64,000 nt of DNA from assembly GCA_961205875.1 (NCBI GenBank), contig OY540812.1:32435098-32499097 (forward strand), in the 5' to 3' direction. A program made the translations under genes and the position numbers. Below the pieces are notes generated by a model that was not told where the DNA came from, did no database searches, and was given only the letters and a program-made list of their open reading frames with translations. This document shows, in pieces, positions 23,801 through 35,470 of the stretch. Within the stretch, counting starts at the first letter, position 1. Every line of letters starts with the position of its first letter. This DNA is from Sialis fuliginosa (lineage: Eukaryota > Arthropoda > Insecta > Megaloptera > Sialidae).

Positions 23801-26800
23801 GCAGAAGAACGGTCATTCAAGCTTTAATATGCAATCAAGCAGAACCATCTACAATTTTTTTTCTTTGATTGAGAACTTGATGAAGTTTTTTTATTAAATG
23901 TACCCATTTCCATCTATTATCATTCTTATCCAGCTTTTCAAAAAATCGATTGAATTTAGAAACTAAGAGATTACAAACTTTAGTATACTTTTTGAACTGC
24001 GACTATTTTCATTAAAGATACGACGATTTGATTTTGACCTTTTCCACTATCGTATTAACACTTACCTGTTCGTGAAGATCGACAATCTGTTGTTCCATTT
24101 CTTCGACGCGCGCGCTCAGTTTTTCCTTGGTCCTGCTGAGCTCAGCTATTTCTGATTTCTTCTGATCAAGGTCCTTCTGCAGCTTTTGGTACTCGTGTTT
24201 CTCATGAGCCGTCAAGTCTCTCATCCTCACCAATGTCTCGTGCAAACGCAAATTCTGCTGCTCCATCTGCTTGAACTCATACGCAGATATGCCTTCTTTC
24301 GTTACACCCGATGCTGCAACAAGAATTGTACCATAAAAAACAACTGTTTTCACACACGTAAGATATAAACAACATACTTCTGTCTTGCATTTCAGTTTTG
24401 AGTATTTCCAAATCGAGTGTCAGCTCTTCTATCTTCTCCTTTGCTGTTTCGAGCTCGATCTGTAACGTCTCTGCCTTCTCTTCAGCCATTTCTTTGTCTA
24501 GTGTCGCCATTTCAACAGTCTCCTCCAGATCGGACATCTCCTCTGCATGCTGTTCTCTAGCTTCAATAGCTTCGCGGGCTTCGCGTTTCGCCCTCTGCAA
24601 GTCACGTTGCAGAATTGAATGCGACTCCATTATCTTTCCTTTAAATTCAAGCAGCTGTTCCAGGTGTAATTTAGTTTTATCGTAGTCTTTCAGTTTATCT
24701 TTGTCTTCGGATCGCTTTATTCGCAACGTTTCCAGTTTCTCGCTTAGATCTTTGACTTGGGAACGCAGGTTATCGTTTTCTTGAATCAGCTGCAAGTTGG
24801 TCATTTTGTCTTCCATTATGTTGGTTGTCGATAACCCAGGGGATATGATTGATTGGCCAGGAGTGAACTGAGGTTTTAGAGTCTCAACAAATCCCGTCTG
24901 TTGATCAATCAAAATGTTATTAGTTATTTATTGACAATGATATGTATTTGATAAATGTATTTGAACTAACTTCAATAAACGAAGCTCTTTTTGAAGCTAT
25001 TGGTGTAACGACTTCAGTCGGAGGCGCCATGGGTTCTTTGTCAGTCACTTTCTCTAGAGCAGGCGAGGCTAGTTGTGTCCGACTGTCGCTGAGTGACTGG
25101 TGACTGCCTGATAGTGACTGTCTGCTTCCAGTTAAAGACAAACGGGAACTATTCGTTCAATTAAAATAAACTTTATTTTATATATTATACATATAGTTCT
25201 TATAGTGCCACCGTATGTAAGCTATTACTTTTAAAGTGTTCATTAGGGTGTGTCAAAAAAATGAATATTCGCTTTCATTACAAAATAAGTTAGTTTATGA
25301 CTGCAAAGGGGGGTCCCGTTTCCCATTTAAATAACATGAGGAAATGATTCTTTAGTACCAAAGTTGGTATTACTGATTCATGATAATTGTTGAAAATTTT
25401 TTAAGGACATCATTTTGGAGAAGATAAAATTATCTGACAGGCATTCTAAGTGATTCATTTGTTAAAATGAACGTCTAAAAGGCTCTCACAACTAAACTTG
25501 TTTTTATAAGAATAAGTTAAATGTTCATTTTATGGTAAATTTAATTCTCTCAAAAAATAGTCTAGAGAGGTACAAGTGTAAATGCAATGAGTTGAAACTT
25601 ATAAGCGTTTAAATTTTTTTTTCACAAAAATCAGCATTTTAATATCAATATTCTATAAATATCAATTAAATAGCAACATATAACCCTACAACAACAACAA
25701 TCAGAAAAATAATAACCCAGCCGACAACTGGTATTATTAGAAAATAATTTTATTCTCTAAAAAATGACGTCCTTAAATTTTTTTTATTGGTTATCATGAA
25801 TCAGTAATGCCAACAGCTTTGGTAGCAAAAAATAATTTTTTAATGTTATTTAAATGGAAAACGGGACCCCCTTTTGCGGCACCTCTTAAAATTGAACTAT
25901 AGGGTAATCCTTCGGCAAAGATTTATTTTAGGTCTTAAACTAATTTATTTTGTAATGAGAGCGAAGAAAAAAATATTGCTCTTTTTGACACACCCTAATG
26001 TATACATCCATTATAAATTTGATGTAAGTGAATTTAAATACATATTTTTATTTAATTATTAATGTTTAAATAATGATGTTATTTATTAGTAAAATTTCCA
26101 AAATCCTTGAATGTTTCATACCCACTAATTAAAATAAATTCGTCTGGTATAAAAGCAAACCAATGGGACATATTTCCAGTGCGATTGACAGCTGTGTTAT
26201 GCTGTTTATGGATTTTAGAAATTCAAACACACAGTGAAGATTTTCAGAAGCATTTTCTAAGTATGTCAATAATAAGATATCTCTTAATATTGACATTCTG
26301 AAAATCGTACTGTCTGGGTTAGTTTCTACACAGACAAATTTTGATTAAGAAAGTTAACGGGGATTAAGGGTAACTATCCATTAAATATCTGTTTTCCTGT
26401 AAAAGATAGAAAAATAAAATACTTAGGTAGTTGTTCCATGTTCCTCATGTTATTGTGTACATAGTGTACTCTCTCCACTAATAGATTTAAATATTTACAA
26501 TATTTCCAAGTTTCAAACTATTAACTAATCAGAATAAATCCATAAACATTATAACACAATTCAATACCCTGTAAAAAGCTTTGCTGGAAATCAGGTTTTT
26601 TTATAACACAGTCCCCTTCTAATTTTGAATTTTTTGACCAAGTCATAAAATTTATTTTTAAGATTTTTACATTGAAAATTTTAAAAGTAGATATTTTTTT
26701 TTAATTAAAAGTAATAAAGATAAATAACATTGAACACGCAGCACTACTGAATAAACTACATTTACGTTGTTGCTGTACCTGGACGAAGACAAACTGGTAG

Positions 26801-27633
26801 GTTTAGCTCTTGGCGTTTGTTCTAGAGTCGTTTTCCTTCTTACACTATTCCGTATTGCATAGCATTAAATAAAAGCTACTTCATTATGTGTCATTGTTTA
26901 TAAAAGCACGTACCTACAAAGTTCTGACAATTTGTTTATAAAATTAATCGATAAAAATATTGCTAGAGATAAAAGAAAATAATATTCAAAGAAAAGAAAA
27001 AGCATTTTGAAGCTAAACTCAACAACATTTAAAGCTTTTTTCCATCAAACATTTTATAACAAATTATTCACAACTCTGTATAAACATTCAAGACTTACGC
27101 TGTCGGCTTTGGTCTGGTGTTAGGCGCAGCCATGTTTGTACTAGCAACACTGCTACTACTGTGTATCCGGAATACCCCCCAATATGAAAACATCCCCAAC
27201 CAAGTATTAGTCATTTTAGTAAACGGTCATTAACAAAAATTTTACAGCTAAATTATATGAATATTTTACCTGCTGAGACGACTTCTAGACTTAGAACCGT
27301 CATCGGGTGAAGTTAAGGGAGTGGTAGTTTGTATAGGATTGCCTGCTTCGTCCAATAAGAAAAGGCCAGTTTGTCGTATAAACACTCCATGGTTATCAGG
27401 GCACTAAAATGATCTATATATAGCGTTTGAGGTAAATAAAAAAACTCTAATATTACCTGGAAGTATGTTTGACCTTTAACTGTCCCATTGTTCTTCCCTT
27501 TAGGTTCGTCTAATATGACACCTATCCATTTTCCAGGTGAAAACATTGTCTGCCCGACATAAGCAATGGTACCTTTAACTTCTTTACCATTGACGTGAAC
27601 ACGCTTTCCTACTTTAAAACTTGTATCTGACAT
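14831..27633 (-). CDS. DCTN1: Dynactin subunit 1 (p150/Glued), complete, 14 exons, about 1300 aa
   Basis: Large dynactin subunit: links dynein to microtubules and cargo. Exons (minus): 27633-27457, 27403-27270, 27158-27099, 26838-26779, 25148-24971, 24897-24378, 24313-24066, 23724-23518, 23465-22968, 22488-22162, 21788-20948, 16679-16414, 15282-15037, 14971-14831. They sum to 3903 nt with every phase consistent. Residues 9-80 form a CAP-Gly domain with the GKNNG signature at 46-50 for binding tubulin and EB C-termini. Residues about 90-200 are Ser/Thr/Pro/basic. Residues about 210-560 are coiled coil 1 (dynein intermediate-chain contact region in the family). The middle (about 560-900) fits the dynactin association domain, and about 960-1080 is coiled coil 2. 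Length is close to fly Glued and human p150. Exons 3 and 4 are each 60 nt. Exon 4 has the weakest acceptor (no clear pyrimidine tract, tandem AAGAAG). Confidence 0.93.
15795..15915. repeat. Short tandem repeats of a TTCCCTGACTTTC word
   Basis: About four imperfect units of 30-40 bp built on AATTCCCTGACTTTCnAnAATTTTA lie in dynactin intron 12, followed by GTGGACACCCTGTA. No coding meaning is seen. Confidence 0.6.
16737..17300. mobile_element. MITE with TGACAATAGGCATGATGCC ends
   Basis: The left end is TGACAATAGGCATGATGCC and the right end is GGCATCATGCCTATTATGACA, imperfect complements about 560 bp apart, in dynactin intron 11. No clear target duplication or open frame was found. Confidence 0.6.
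17489..18366. mobile_element. Palindromic CAGGGTG element (878 bp) in dynactin intron 11
   Basis: The left arm (CAGGGTGATTTACAATCAG ... CTTCGTGAGGGAGCTACA) and the right arm (TGTAGCTCCCTCACAAAG ... TTGTAAATCAGCCTG) are complementary over several hundred bases. Same family as 57143-58333, 48007-48770 and 4080-4235. The right end abuts the foldback array at 18369 through a single TA. Confidence 0.75.
18369..20570. repeat. Foldback array: three ~305-bp units facing three inverted units
   Basis: Direct units start with GTGGATATCGACTTTATTTT at about 18388, 18693 and 18998, plus a stub at 19303. Inverted units occupy about 20570-20270, 20265-19955 and 19950-19718. The outer ends are CCGGGTTACACATTAAGAG and CTCTTAATGTGTAACCCTG, flanked by TA (18367-18368, 20571-20572). 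The centre (19330-19715) is different and holds an inverted part copy of the 198-bp repeat family. This resembles insect FB-type elements, whose long inverted arms consist of tandem subrepeats. It lies in dynactin intron 11. Confidence 0.8.
22047..22121 (-). mobile_element. hAT end fragment in dynactin intron 10
   Basis: The text GGGCAACATGGGCTACCGCC preceded by CAGTGGTGAATTTAGGCATG (minus sense) looks like one terminus of a hAT MITE. The other end is not present nearby, so it is truncated. Confidence 0.4.
25240..26000. mobile_element. Palindromic element with TTAGGGTGTGTCAAAAA ends, in dynactin intron 4
   Basis: The left end CATTAGGGTGTGTCAAAAA is complemented by CTTTTTGACACACCCTAATG at the right. 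Inner words such as ATTACTGATTCATGATAA and its partner TTATCATGAATCAGTAAT show the arms extend at least 200 bp. No open frame of note. Confidence 0.75.
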
Positions 27634-29227
27634 TTTTATTTACAGTTAAAAAAGGATGTTACAATTTTTTCAATTTTAAAACAACAATGTATTGTATGTT
27701 CAAATTAAGTTTAAATGAATGTATAAATATAAAATACAAACATCACTTTGAAAACGAAGGCATTTATTGAACAAAATGCATTAGTTATTAATTTTAACCT
27801 AATATTAAACACCGAGTGACATTTCAACACAGATGTTTTAAGGTTTTAATCAAGGCAATAAATTCTGTCACATATTAAGAATTAAAAACATCTAGTGAGA
27901 TTTATAAGAACTATAATATTTTCTTTAAATATTAATAGATGGCAGCACTAAATGTTTAATAGCGGAAAATACAAATTATTTTTTTTAAATCTAATCATTT
28001 TTAAATTATTGGAGACGGTATAATATTGCAAAAAGTTTTTCTATCATGTATTTGGTATAAATTCTAATAAATGAAGATAGGGGCCTAGAAAATAAAAAAA
28101 GATGAACTGCCAAAATTTTAAAAATTTATTATTAACAAATATTACTATACAACTTATTCAATGCTCAAAGCACTATTTATAATAAGTTAAATTATTTATA
28201 AATCAAATAACAGTTTTATTCGTGCAACTAATTTCATAATAAAATTCATGTATATGAAAGAAAAATTTATTTTAATAAAAATAATAAGTATACTTTTTTA
28301 TCATTTTACAAAAACTTTTTAAGCTATAAAATGGAATAATCAGAAAATGATGTATTTAAGTTTATTTAATACCTAATTTATTTTCATTACTTAAACAAAT
28401 ACAATGCAGTAAAAAATAGTATAACAAATTCAGGATATAAAAATAAAAAATCTAATAATCAAGGAATTTAAAGTAAAATTAACCCTTCAAGTGCACAAAA
28501 AACTTTATTTTAATATATTTAAATTTAGTGAAAAAATAAAATAAAGTAATTTACTTTTTTTCTTACTAGGAAAATATTTTTGGAACATTTGTGTCAATTT
28601 AAAATTATTTTTTCATTATTTTCTTTGTAAACCTATGAATAAATTCTTTGGCACTTTTAGTTAAAAAGAATGTATAATATATTATCTTGGCACTGTAAGG
28701 GTTAAGAATATATGTAGTCTTTAATATTTTAGTTACGGTACAGATATAATATAATGTTACAATTTATTTTCTATTGTAAATTTGTAAGGCTATTTTAAAA
28801 TAATCAAAATAACTCTTCAAAAAACTGTATAATTTTGAATTGTAATTCAAGGCATTTTAAATCAATAATAATAACAAATAAAGTTTGTAACGAAAGAAAA
28901 AAAAAAGAAAAGAAAATACAAATTTGTACAACCGTCATCAAAAAATGTTTATAGAAAAAAAATTTACAATGTTCAAAGCTGTTTAATTGTTGTAAAAATG
29001 GTCGTACCCAGGTCAAAAAAAATAACACTTTAAAGATTGAAATACACAACTATTACAACAAACCTTTTATAAATTGAAATTTAATTTATTTACAGTGGAG
29101 TTATATGATTATAAAGCAATAAATAAAAAGAGAAAATTTTTGTAATCTTTGTCAAGAGATCTTCTTTGTGATGAGATTTATAAAAAAAAAGGTACTTGTC
29201 TATTATATCCCCGGCATTTGTAGATAT
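27634..29227. other. AT-rich region upstream of the dynactin gene
   Basis: It contains the dynactin 5' leader and promoter by position, but no clear TATA or Inr was identified. No repeats were recognised. An 81-codon open frame at 28804-29049 is poly-F/poly-K-like and unsupported. Confidence 0.35.
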
Positions 29228-30007
29228 TAGAGATCAGATCGGACCTTAAAATAGTGACCCGATCCAATCCGAAACTTTTTTTTTTCGGCCCGGTCTGATT
29301 TATAAGATTTTATATTAAGGTCCGATCCGATCCGGTCCGAACATTACAAACAAAAATTAAGCCCGGTCCGATCTGATCCGAATTTCGGACCGGGTATTTC
29401 GGGCCGGCCCGAATCGAACTGATCTAAGAAAATTGTATTGTATTACAATACAATTTTTTTTTGGTAATTCATATAATAAATTATATATATATATTAAAAA
29501 GGAAGTATATAATATAAAAATATACTAATTCTAACCTGACTTAATCAATGTTTAGTAAACAATTAAATCACTGATATACGTTCAATTAGAGTATTTAATT
29601 TCTTTTATGTATAAAGAAAATAAGTAAAACTAATGAAAAATATTAAAAATACCTCGGTGCAGGGTTTTCTTAAAAAATACTAGCGATAAAATGTACTATT
29701 GCGTATAGGTTAGGTTATTTCTTTTTTTATGAAATTATAAGCCAAATTAGTAAAATTATAATTTTGTTAATAATATATAAAATAATAATAAAAGTAATTG
29801 TAAGTAAAAGTTTTGTTTTGAAAAAATAATATATTTATTTATTCTTTAAGTCCGACCCGGCCCGGTCCGATGTATACCAAGGTTCGGACAGGTCCGATCC
29901 GACCCAGCCCGAACATTAAAAACAAAAATTAAGCCCGGTCCGATCCGAAGTTCGGACCGGGATAAATTCGGATAAGTTCGGGCCGGCCCGGCCCGAACTG
30001 ATCTCTA
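29228..30007. mobile_element. hAT MITE (780 bp) with CCGGTCCGATCCGA subterminal repeats and perfect 8-bp duplication
   Basis: The ends TAGAGATCAG and CTGATCTCTA are flanked by GTAGATAT on both sides (29220-29227, 30008-30015). Both subterminal regions hold many copies of CGGTCCGATCCGA, GGCCCGG and GGACCGGG words. The interior (about 29530-29640) resembles 61610-61730 in the secreted-protein gene. No transposase. Confidence 0.88.
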
Positions 30008-30329
30008 GTAGATATGCAAGTCTCATGTATTATAAGATAATCAGCGACAATGTGAGTGAAGTGTGTACTATTAGTTTAAATATTTATTATTGCATATTAA
30101 CCTAACAAAACTAACCAAACCGATTTTGCCCCAATAGATTACCCTAACCAATTATTATAACATTATTATTATACATAATTTAATTACTATGTTGCAGTTT
30201 TCGAAAATAATAACCGAATATACAATAATTATCTATTTAAAAATATTAAAATTAATAATTCACACTTTACACACATTGGGGCTGATCAAATCATACATTT
30301 CATGTCACTTGCCATCTGCCAATGCCAGG

Positions 30330-30966
30330 GATATATTAGACAAGTACCAAAAAAAATGTTTGACCCTCCTCCCATCGACTGAAATGTAGTCAACAAAAAT
30401 TTTTCACATACCCCATTGAGTGAGATATCTTTAGATAGGTCACTTAAAATGCAATAAAAATGTTTTTTATTTTAATCAAATGATATATGACATCGATATA
30501 TATCACGATATATTTGCTATTCAAAGTCGTTATCAGAGCGTCCCCACCTCCCTCTAATTTCTAAATTATCAATGCAAAAAATCTGAAAAAATTTCAGATT
30601 GTAGCTTTTAATATAATTAGTACTTTCAATGAAAATTATAATGAACACTGTAGAAAACTTTTGAACACCCACCCCCCTTCATAAATTGAAAAGTGTACTC
30701 CAAAATTTTTTTCACTTATCCGATTGAGGTCTTCTAAAATGCAACAAAAAATATCAAAGGATCTTTTGATTTTATCCTTCAGTCATGATATATTTTTTAA
30801 GTTGTTATCAGAGCGCGCCCCCTATTTCTAAGCTATCGATGCAAAAAATCTGAAAAAATTCCAGAATGCAGTTTTTAATTAGTACTTTCCAATAAAAACT
30901 ATAACAAACACTATAATTAAGTAAATTTTCGAAAGAGAATGTTAGTGAGAATGACTACGGAACCCT
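30330..30966 (+). mobile_element. Truncated 'GGTTCCGTAG' element with two internal tandem units
   Basis: Two related units of about 280 bp share GTCGTTATCAGAGCG, AAAAAATCTGAAAAAATT and TTAGTACTTTC(A/C)AATGAAAA-like text. The right end ACTACGGAACCCTATCAAGTG matches the right end of the copy at 45440-46987. Confidence 0.6.
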
Positions 30967-31309
30967 ATCAAGTGCATTCCCCGTTTTTATTACTTTAATT
31001 ATGTAGCTTTGAATATTGCTTATTTTTTTACTAGAAATATTTTGACCCCTTAATTATTTCGATGATCTGTAAATTAGTGTAAATAATAAATATAAACAAC
31101 ATCAAAACAGAATTAAATCTAATGTACTAATTGTAAGTTATTCTGACTTTCAAGTCATGCTCTATATAAATAAATAAATACAAGAAACCTGGCCGACCAA
31201 ACAATATATAAACACCTTTTTAAAATATACAATTTCATATTTACACGTTATATATAAAACTAGAACAGTTACGAGCGTTAGGAACTGTGTGTGTGTGTGT
31301 GTGGCCCCC

Positions 31310-34300
31310 CTAGCTGGCGTGCGCTACGCTCTGCGGAGAGAACACGTGCACCAGACTGTCCCAGCCGCAATCGGCCAACTGCCCCTGTCTGTGTGTGTTC
31401 CAGTCCAGCCCGTACACAAACTCGGAGTGGTGCTTGATTACCTCTATTGCCTCCGAGCTCTGCTTGAAGTCCCATATCCTGTGACATTTCAAAGATCAAA
31501 AAACGTTAAAGCATTTTTCTATAGCAGTGGTTCTTAACTTTTTCAAAATCACGGAATACTTATGATTGTAAAAAAAATTGCTGAGCACTCTCTTACTAAA
31601 TCATTAAGGTCATTAAGCATATTTTTTTATTAAAAAGTACAGATAATGCATTAATTAACACTCAAATATTGATAAAAAAAATATAAATTCATGAAAGCCT
31701 AATCAACATATTGTCCCCTACAATGCAAAGTATCGTAAGCGCCATTTTTTGCGAAATTGAGTTTTTTTGGTTATTATAATCCGCTTGATACTGCCCATCG
31801 ATTTTGAAAGTTTCATAAGTGATAAACTTCTCTTTCTCGCTAAAAAATCTGTTTAAACTTTGACCATCGTATCTACCATTGTTTTATAAAATATCGTAAC
31901 CGCCAGATAAAATATCGTAAGCACCGAATTCTATTTCATGAATATCATTTCCAACAATAATATTGTATCGTAATGGTAATTGTGAATCAAAGTCCAGAAA
32001 TGTAATCGTTAAAAACATTGTCATTATTTTTCAAAATTAAAATTAAAAAGTTTGGTTTATATTTTTTATTTCCAGTATTCTTAATTCATAAATATTATTT
32101 TCATTGTGCGAATAGTTGTACAAAACTAAATATTAATTTAATCAAAAAATAATAATATTGAGTGCTGTCAAGTTGTAAACACACTAAAATATCTTAACCT
32201 CCAAGTAAAAGTATCTTAAGCATCAGTGATCACTGAAATTGGGGGCTATAAAATATCTTAAGCGCCATTTTATTGATAAATAATCATTGTTTTTCAATTC
32301 CTTTACAACGGTTAAATTAATAGTATCAAAATACATATTATTAAAGAAAAATAATAAAATTATATCATCTGAGGTCATATTAATCAGTTTTTGTGCCTCC
32401 TATAAAATTAGAAAAATGGCGCTTACAATACTTTGCCTTGTAAGGGACGATATAATGAAAATTAATAATTCGTAACTGGACAAAGTAATTGCAACAAATA
32501 GATTTCGAATCCAATTGTAATTTTCTGTATGTAAAGAAGGAAAGTAATGTACAATCTTTTCTTCTAATAATTGTTCTGTGAAACGACTGCAATAAGATTA
32601 AATTGTAAGGCTTGGCACTGCTTGTGAATTCTTTTTATTATTTCGCGGAGCACTTGTAACACAGGTAAAGAACCACTAGTCTATAGACTTACCTTGTCGT
32701 GAAGTCGTAACTGACGGACGCCAGCACGCTCAGGCTGTGCGGAGAGAACTGGACCCTCCTGACGGCATACTCGCACCCCTTCTGCTCAAATATTGGCTGC
32801 GTGTAGTTCCTTAGGTCCCAGCCGCGTATCAGATTGTCCGAGCCGGCCGTCGCTATTATGTTCTGGTCGTACTTGCACCAGTCACACGATAATACCTGCA
32901 ACATCACACATCGTCAGTTCTCACCAAGTAGTCCAAACAAATTAAATTTTTTACAAGAAAAAAATTATTAAATTTTGGTACCCGGAGTAGACTTTATTTC
33001 AGTTTGATAGAATTATTTAAAAACAGTTTGTTGCGGCGGAGATTGAATCCCGTTTTAAACTATATTAGTTTTTCTCATTTTTCATCCAAACCGTTTTTCA
33101 GAGAAAAAATATAATAGGAATTAAATACAGGTATTCCTCGACCTACAACCGAGATAGGTTCCTAAACATCGGTCTTAAGTCGAGGACGTCTTGAGTCGAG
33201 TTTCATAAAAAAAAAAGATTATTAGATACAAAATTCAAATTTATAACACTTCTTTTGTTTTTTCCACTTTTATTATTCACAGACATTTTTGGGATATAAA
33301 AAAAATTATTCACTTCAATAATAACAAAATCCAACTCAAGTACAATCAGAAATATAAACCGTATACGGAAATGCGATTCATTTCAGTAGAATTGAATCAC
33401 ATTTCCTGTACACACTTATATAAATTATGTATTTTTGATTTGAGTATCTATGCAAAAAAATGTCCTGCAAATAAATAAATACAAATAAAAACCGTACCAT
33501 TTTTTTCAAAAATTTCTATTGTTGACAAATAATTATTGATTTTTGTTATTTGATTCAACTATTGAATTTGATTTATGTTTGAGAATTATTGTGCAATAAA
33601 GATAATGAGAAATAAATTGGAGAAAATAAATTTGGTCGTAAGTGCGAACCGTTGTAAGTCGAACCATTGTAAGTCGAGGACTACCTGTATACCTGTGCTG
33701 TATACTTAATTAAATTCTACGTAAAAGAAATGTCTTATGCACTATTCGGCTAATTGCCAGCCTACTCTCGCAATCAATGCTCAAAGGAACAAAGCAGAAA
33801 ATCAGTATAACATGATTTTTCACCGTAAATATTTCTATAACGGCTGATTTTACGTAATAAGTGATTATGATGAAAATTGAAAAACTGAATCTGAGATTCA
33901 CGTATAAAAATTTTCACAATTGTCATCTGGCACTTACCTCAGCATCATGAGCTCTGAATGTAGCGCTGGCTCTCTGCGGGCTCAGAGAGTTCCACAGCTT
34001 GAGCGTGCCATCGCCGGACACAGAAGCAAAACAGTTTGGCACGTGGGGCGACCACATCGCGTTGTACACTAGCTGAGAGTGGCCCGTGTATGTATTCAGT
34101 GATTGCGTCCTCGTCGGGTCCCACTGGAAATACAGAAACAAGTCTATTTACTGGGATACAAATGCAGATCTCACAAACTATTAGAGGTTAGGTTTAAGCA
34201 AACAAAATATTAGACTATTTAATTGTGTGTTTAATTAAATATTTATTTGGTTTTCAAAAAACTTGATACCAAAGAATAATTTTAGTCGAAAAAAATCAAA

Positions 34301-35470
34301 GAGCTATTACTACCGTGCTTAGATAAAGGGTAGTAAGTAGGGTGACCAGATTTTAGTTTTGGTAAGCCCTGACATAAAATTTATTACCATAATCTGCACT
34401 TTTGTGCCCCCTGCTGTATTTTTGATGACCCTTTTTTTGTCATCATTTTTTGCAAAACCCGGAGAAATTGCACACAAACCCTGAGCCTGGAGATCCAGTA
34501 TGCAAACCCTGAGACTCTGAGTCAAAACCTGAGACCTGGTCACCTTAGTAGTAAGGTGTAAAAAATAAAAATGAAGAAAACTGAACCAAAGTTTTTTATT
34601 TTTTTTAAACTGAATTAATATTTTTTTTTTCATAAAATTTATTTAGCGATCAATAATAAGTTACATGACTTCATTATAAGTCATTTGAATGTAATTTTAG
34701 TTTACAATCAATCAAAATGCCTAAATTGAGTGACTTACTCGCCCGGTATTATCAAGTTTAACTAAATGCTCCTTTAATTAACTGTCATATTATTAACAGA
34801 ACCAAGCATGATACAGTTAATTAAATGGGTTTTTAATTTTCTGCACTTAATACACAAAACTAGACTATATAACAAACATTTTAACACTATTCTGAATTTG
34901 TATAAATAACGGTTTCGGAGTACTGTCGCCAAACCAGAAACATTACATCAAAAAATCTAGATTAACAACTTTCTTATCAACACAAAAAAAAGGACTCACC
35001 AGTTTAACCGTGCAGTCCCAACTAGCACTTAGAATCAGTTGATCAGTCCTGGTCTTGCTCCAATCAACGCTGTAGACCTCTTTCTTGTGCTCACGTAACA
35101 GCACGGGTGGCCTGGCAGTGTGGGTACCCTCGGAAAGGTCCCACAGCTGCAGACCACCATCACCGCTCGCGGACACAGCCAAATTTGGCTCGCTTTCTGA
35201 CCAGACCACGTCAAACAGCCCATCTGACCATTGGTGTGTCTGGCTCTCTACTAGCTTGCCTGTTCAATTAATAACAATTAATTATTATGCATTCAAGTGT
35301 ATGTGTTTCATATTGTACCCACCGTCTGGTGTGATATCGAGAACAAACAGAGTCCCTCCGCCGGCAAGTCCATAGTACTGGCTCGTCGCAACGACGAGTT
35401 TCGATGGATTGAACGGGGAGAATCGTACACTGTACCCATGTCTGTTTGGAGTCAGGAACGTGGCAGCCAT
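31310..35470 (-). CDS. PEX7: Peroxisomal targeting signal 2 receptor PEX7, complete, 5 exons, 321 aa
   Basis: Cytosolic WD40 propeller that binds PTS2 signals on matrix enzymes and, with the long PEX5 form, brings them to the peroxisomal docking complex. Exons (minus): 35470-35323, 35259-35000, 34123-33938, 32895-32693, 31478-31310; total 966 nt, phases 1, 0, 0, 2. The start [17 protein letters not shown] and [15 protein letters not shown] match the PEX7 N-terminus. WD repeats follow: [13 protein letters not shown] (exon 2), [10 protein letters not shown] (exon 2), [11 protein letters not shown] (exon 3), [15 protein letters not shown] (exon 4), [13 protein letters not shown] (exon 4/5) and a last blade ending [11 protein letters not shown]. 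Length matches human PEX7 (323 aa). In-frame ATGs upstream of 35470 exist, but MAATF fits the family start. Introns carry hAT and TA-flanked MITEs. Confidence 0.95.
31525..32678. mobile_element. hAT-type element in PEX7 intron 4, host of a nested element
   Basis: The ends CAGTGGTTCTTAAC and AAGAACCACTA are flanked by TTCTATAG and GTCTATAG (7 of 8 match). Without the inner insertion at 31711-32450 it would be about 410 bp. Confidence 0.75.
31711..32450. mobile_element. TA-flanked element with repeated ATCGTAAGCGCC words, nested in a hAT element
   Basis: The ends TTGTCCCCTACAATGCAAAG and CTTTGCCTTGTAAGGGACGA are flanked by TA. The word (A)TATCGTAAGCGCCATTTT or variants with CTTAAG recurs at least six times inside, in both orientations. 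No open frame. Confidence 0.75.
33128..33687. mobile_element. TA-flanked MITE with CAGGTATTCCTCGACCTACAA ends (PEX7 intron 3)
   Basis: The left CAGGTATTCCTCGACCTAC and the right GTAAGTCGAGGACTACCTG are complements with TA on each side. GTAAGTCGA and AAGTCGAGGA words repeat subterminally. This fits pogo/Tigger-type non-autonomous elements. Confidence 0.75.
34338..34547. mobile_element. 210-bp hAT MITE with perfect 8-bp duplication (PEX7 intron 2)
   Basis: Ends TAGGGTGACCAGA and CCTGGTCACCTTA, flanked by GTAGTAAG on both sides (34330-34337, 34548-34555). A second copy lies inverted at 51248-51505. Confidence 0.85.

Noticed and set aside
23006..24685. Several plus-strand open frames of 60-95 codons
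   Set aside because: They are antisense shadows of the dynactin coiled-coil exons.
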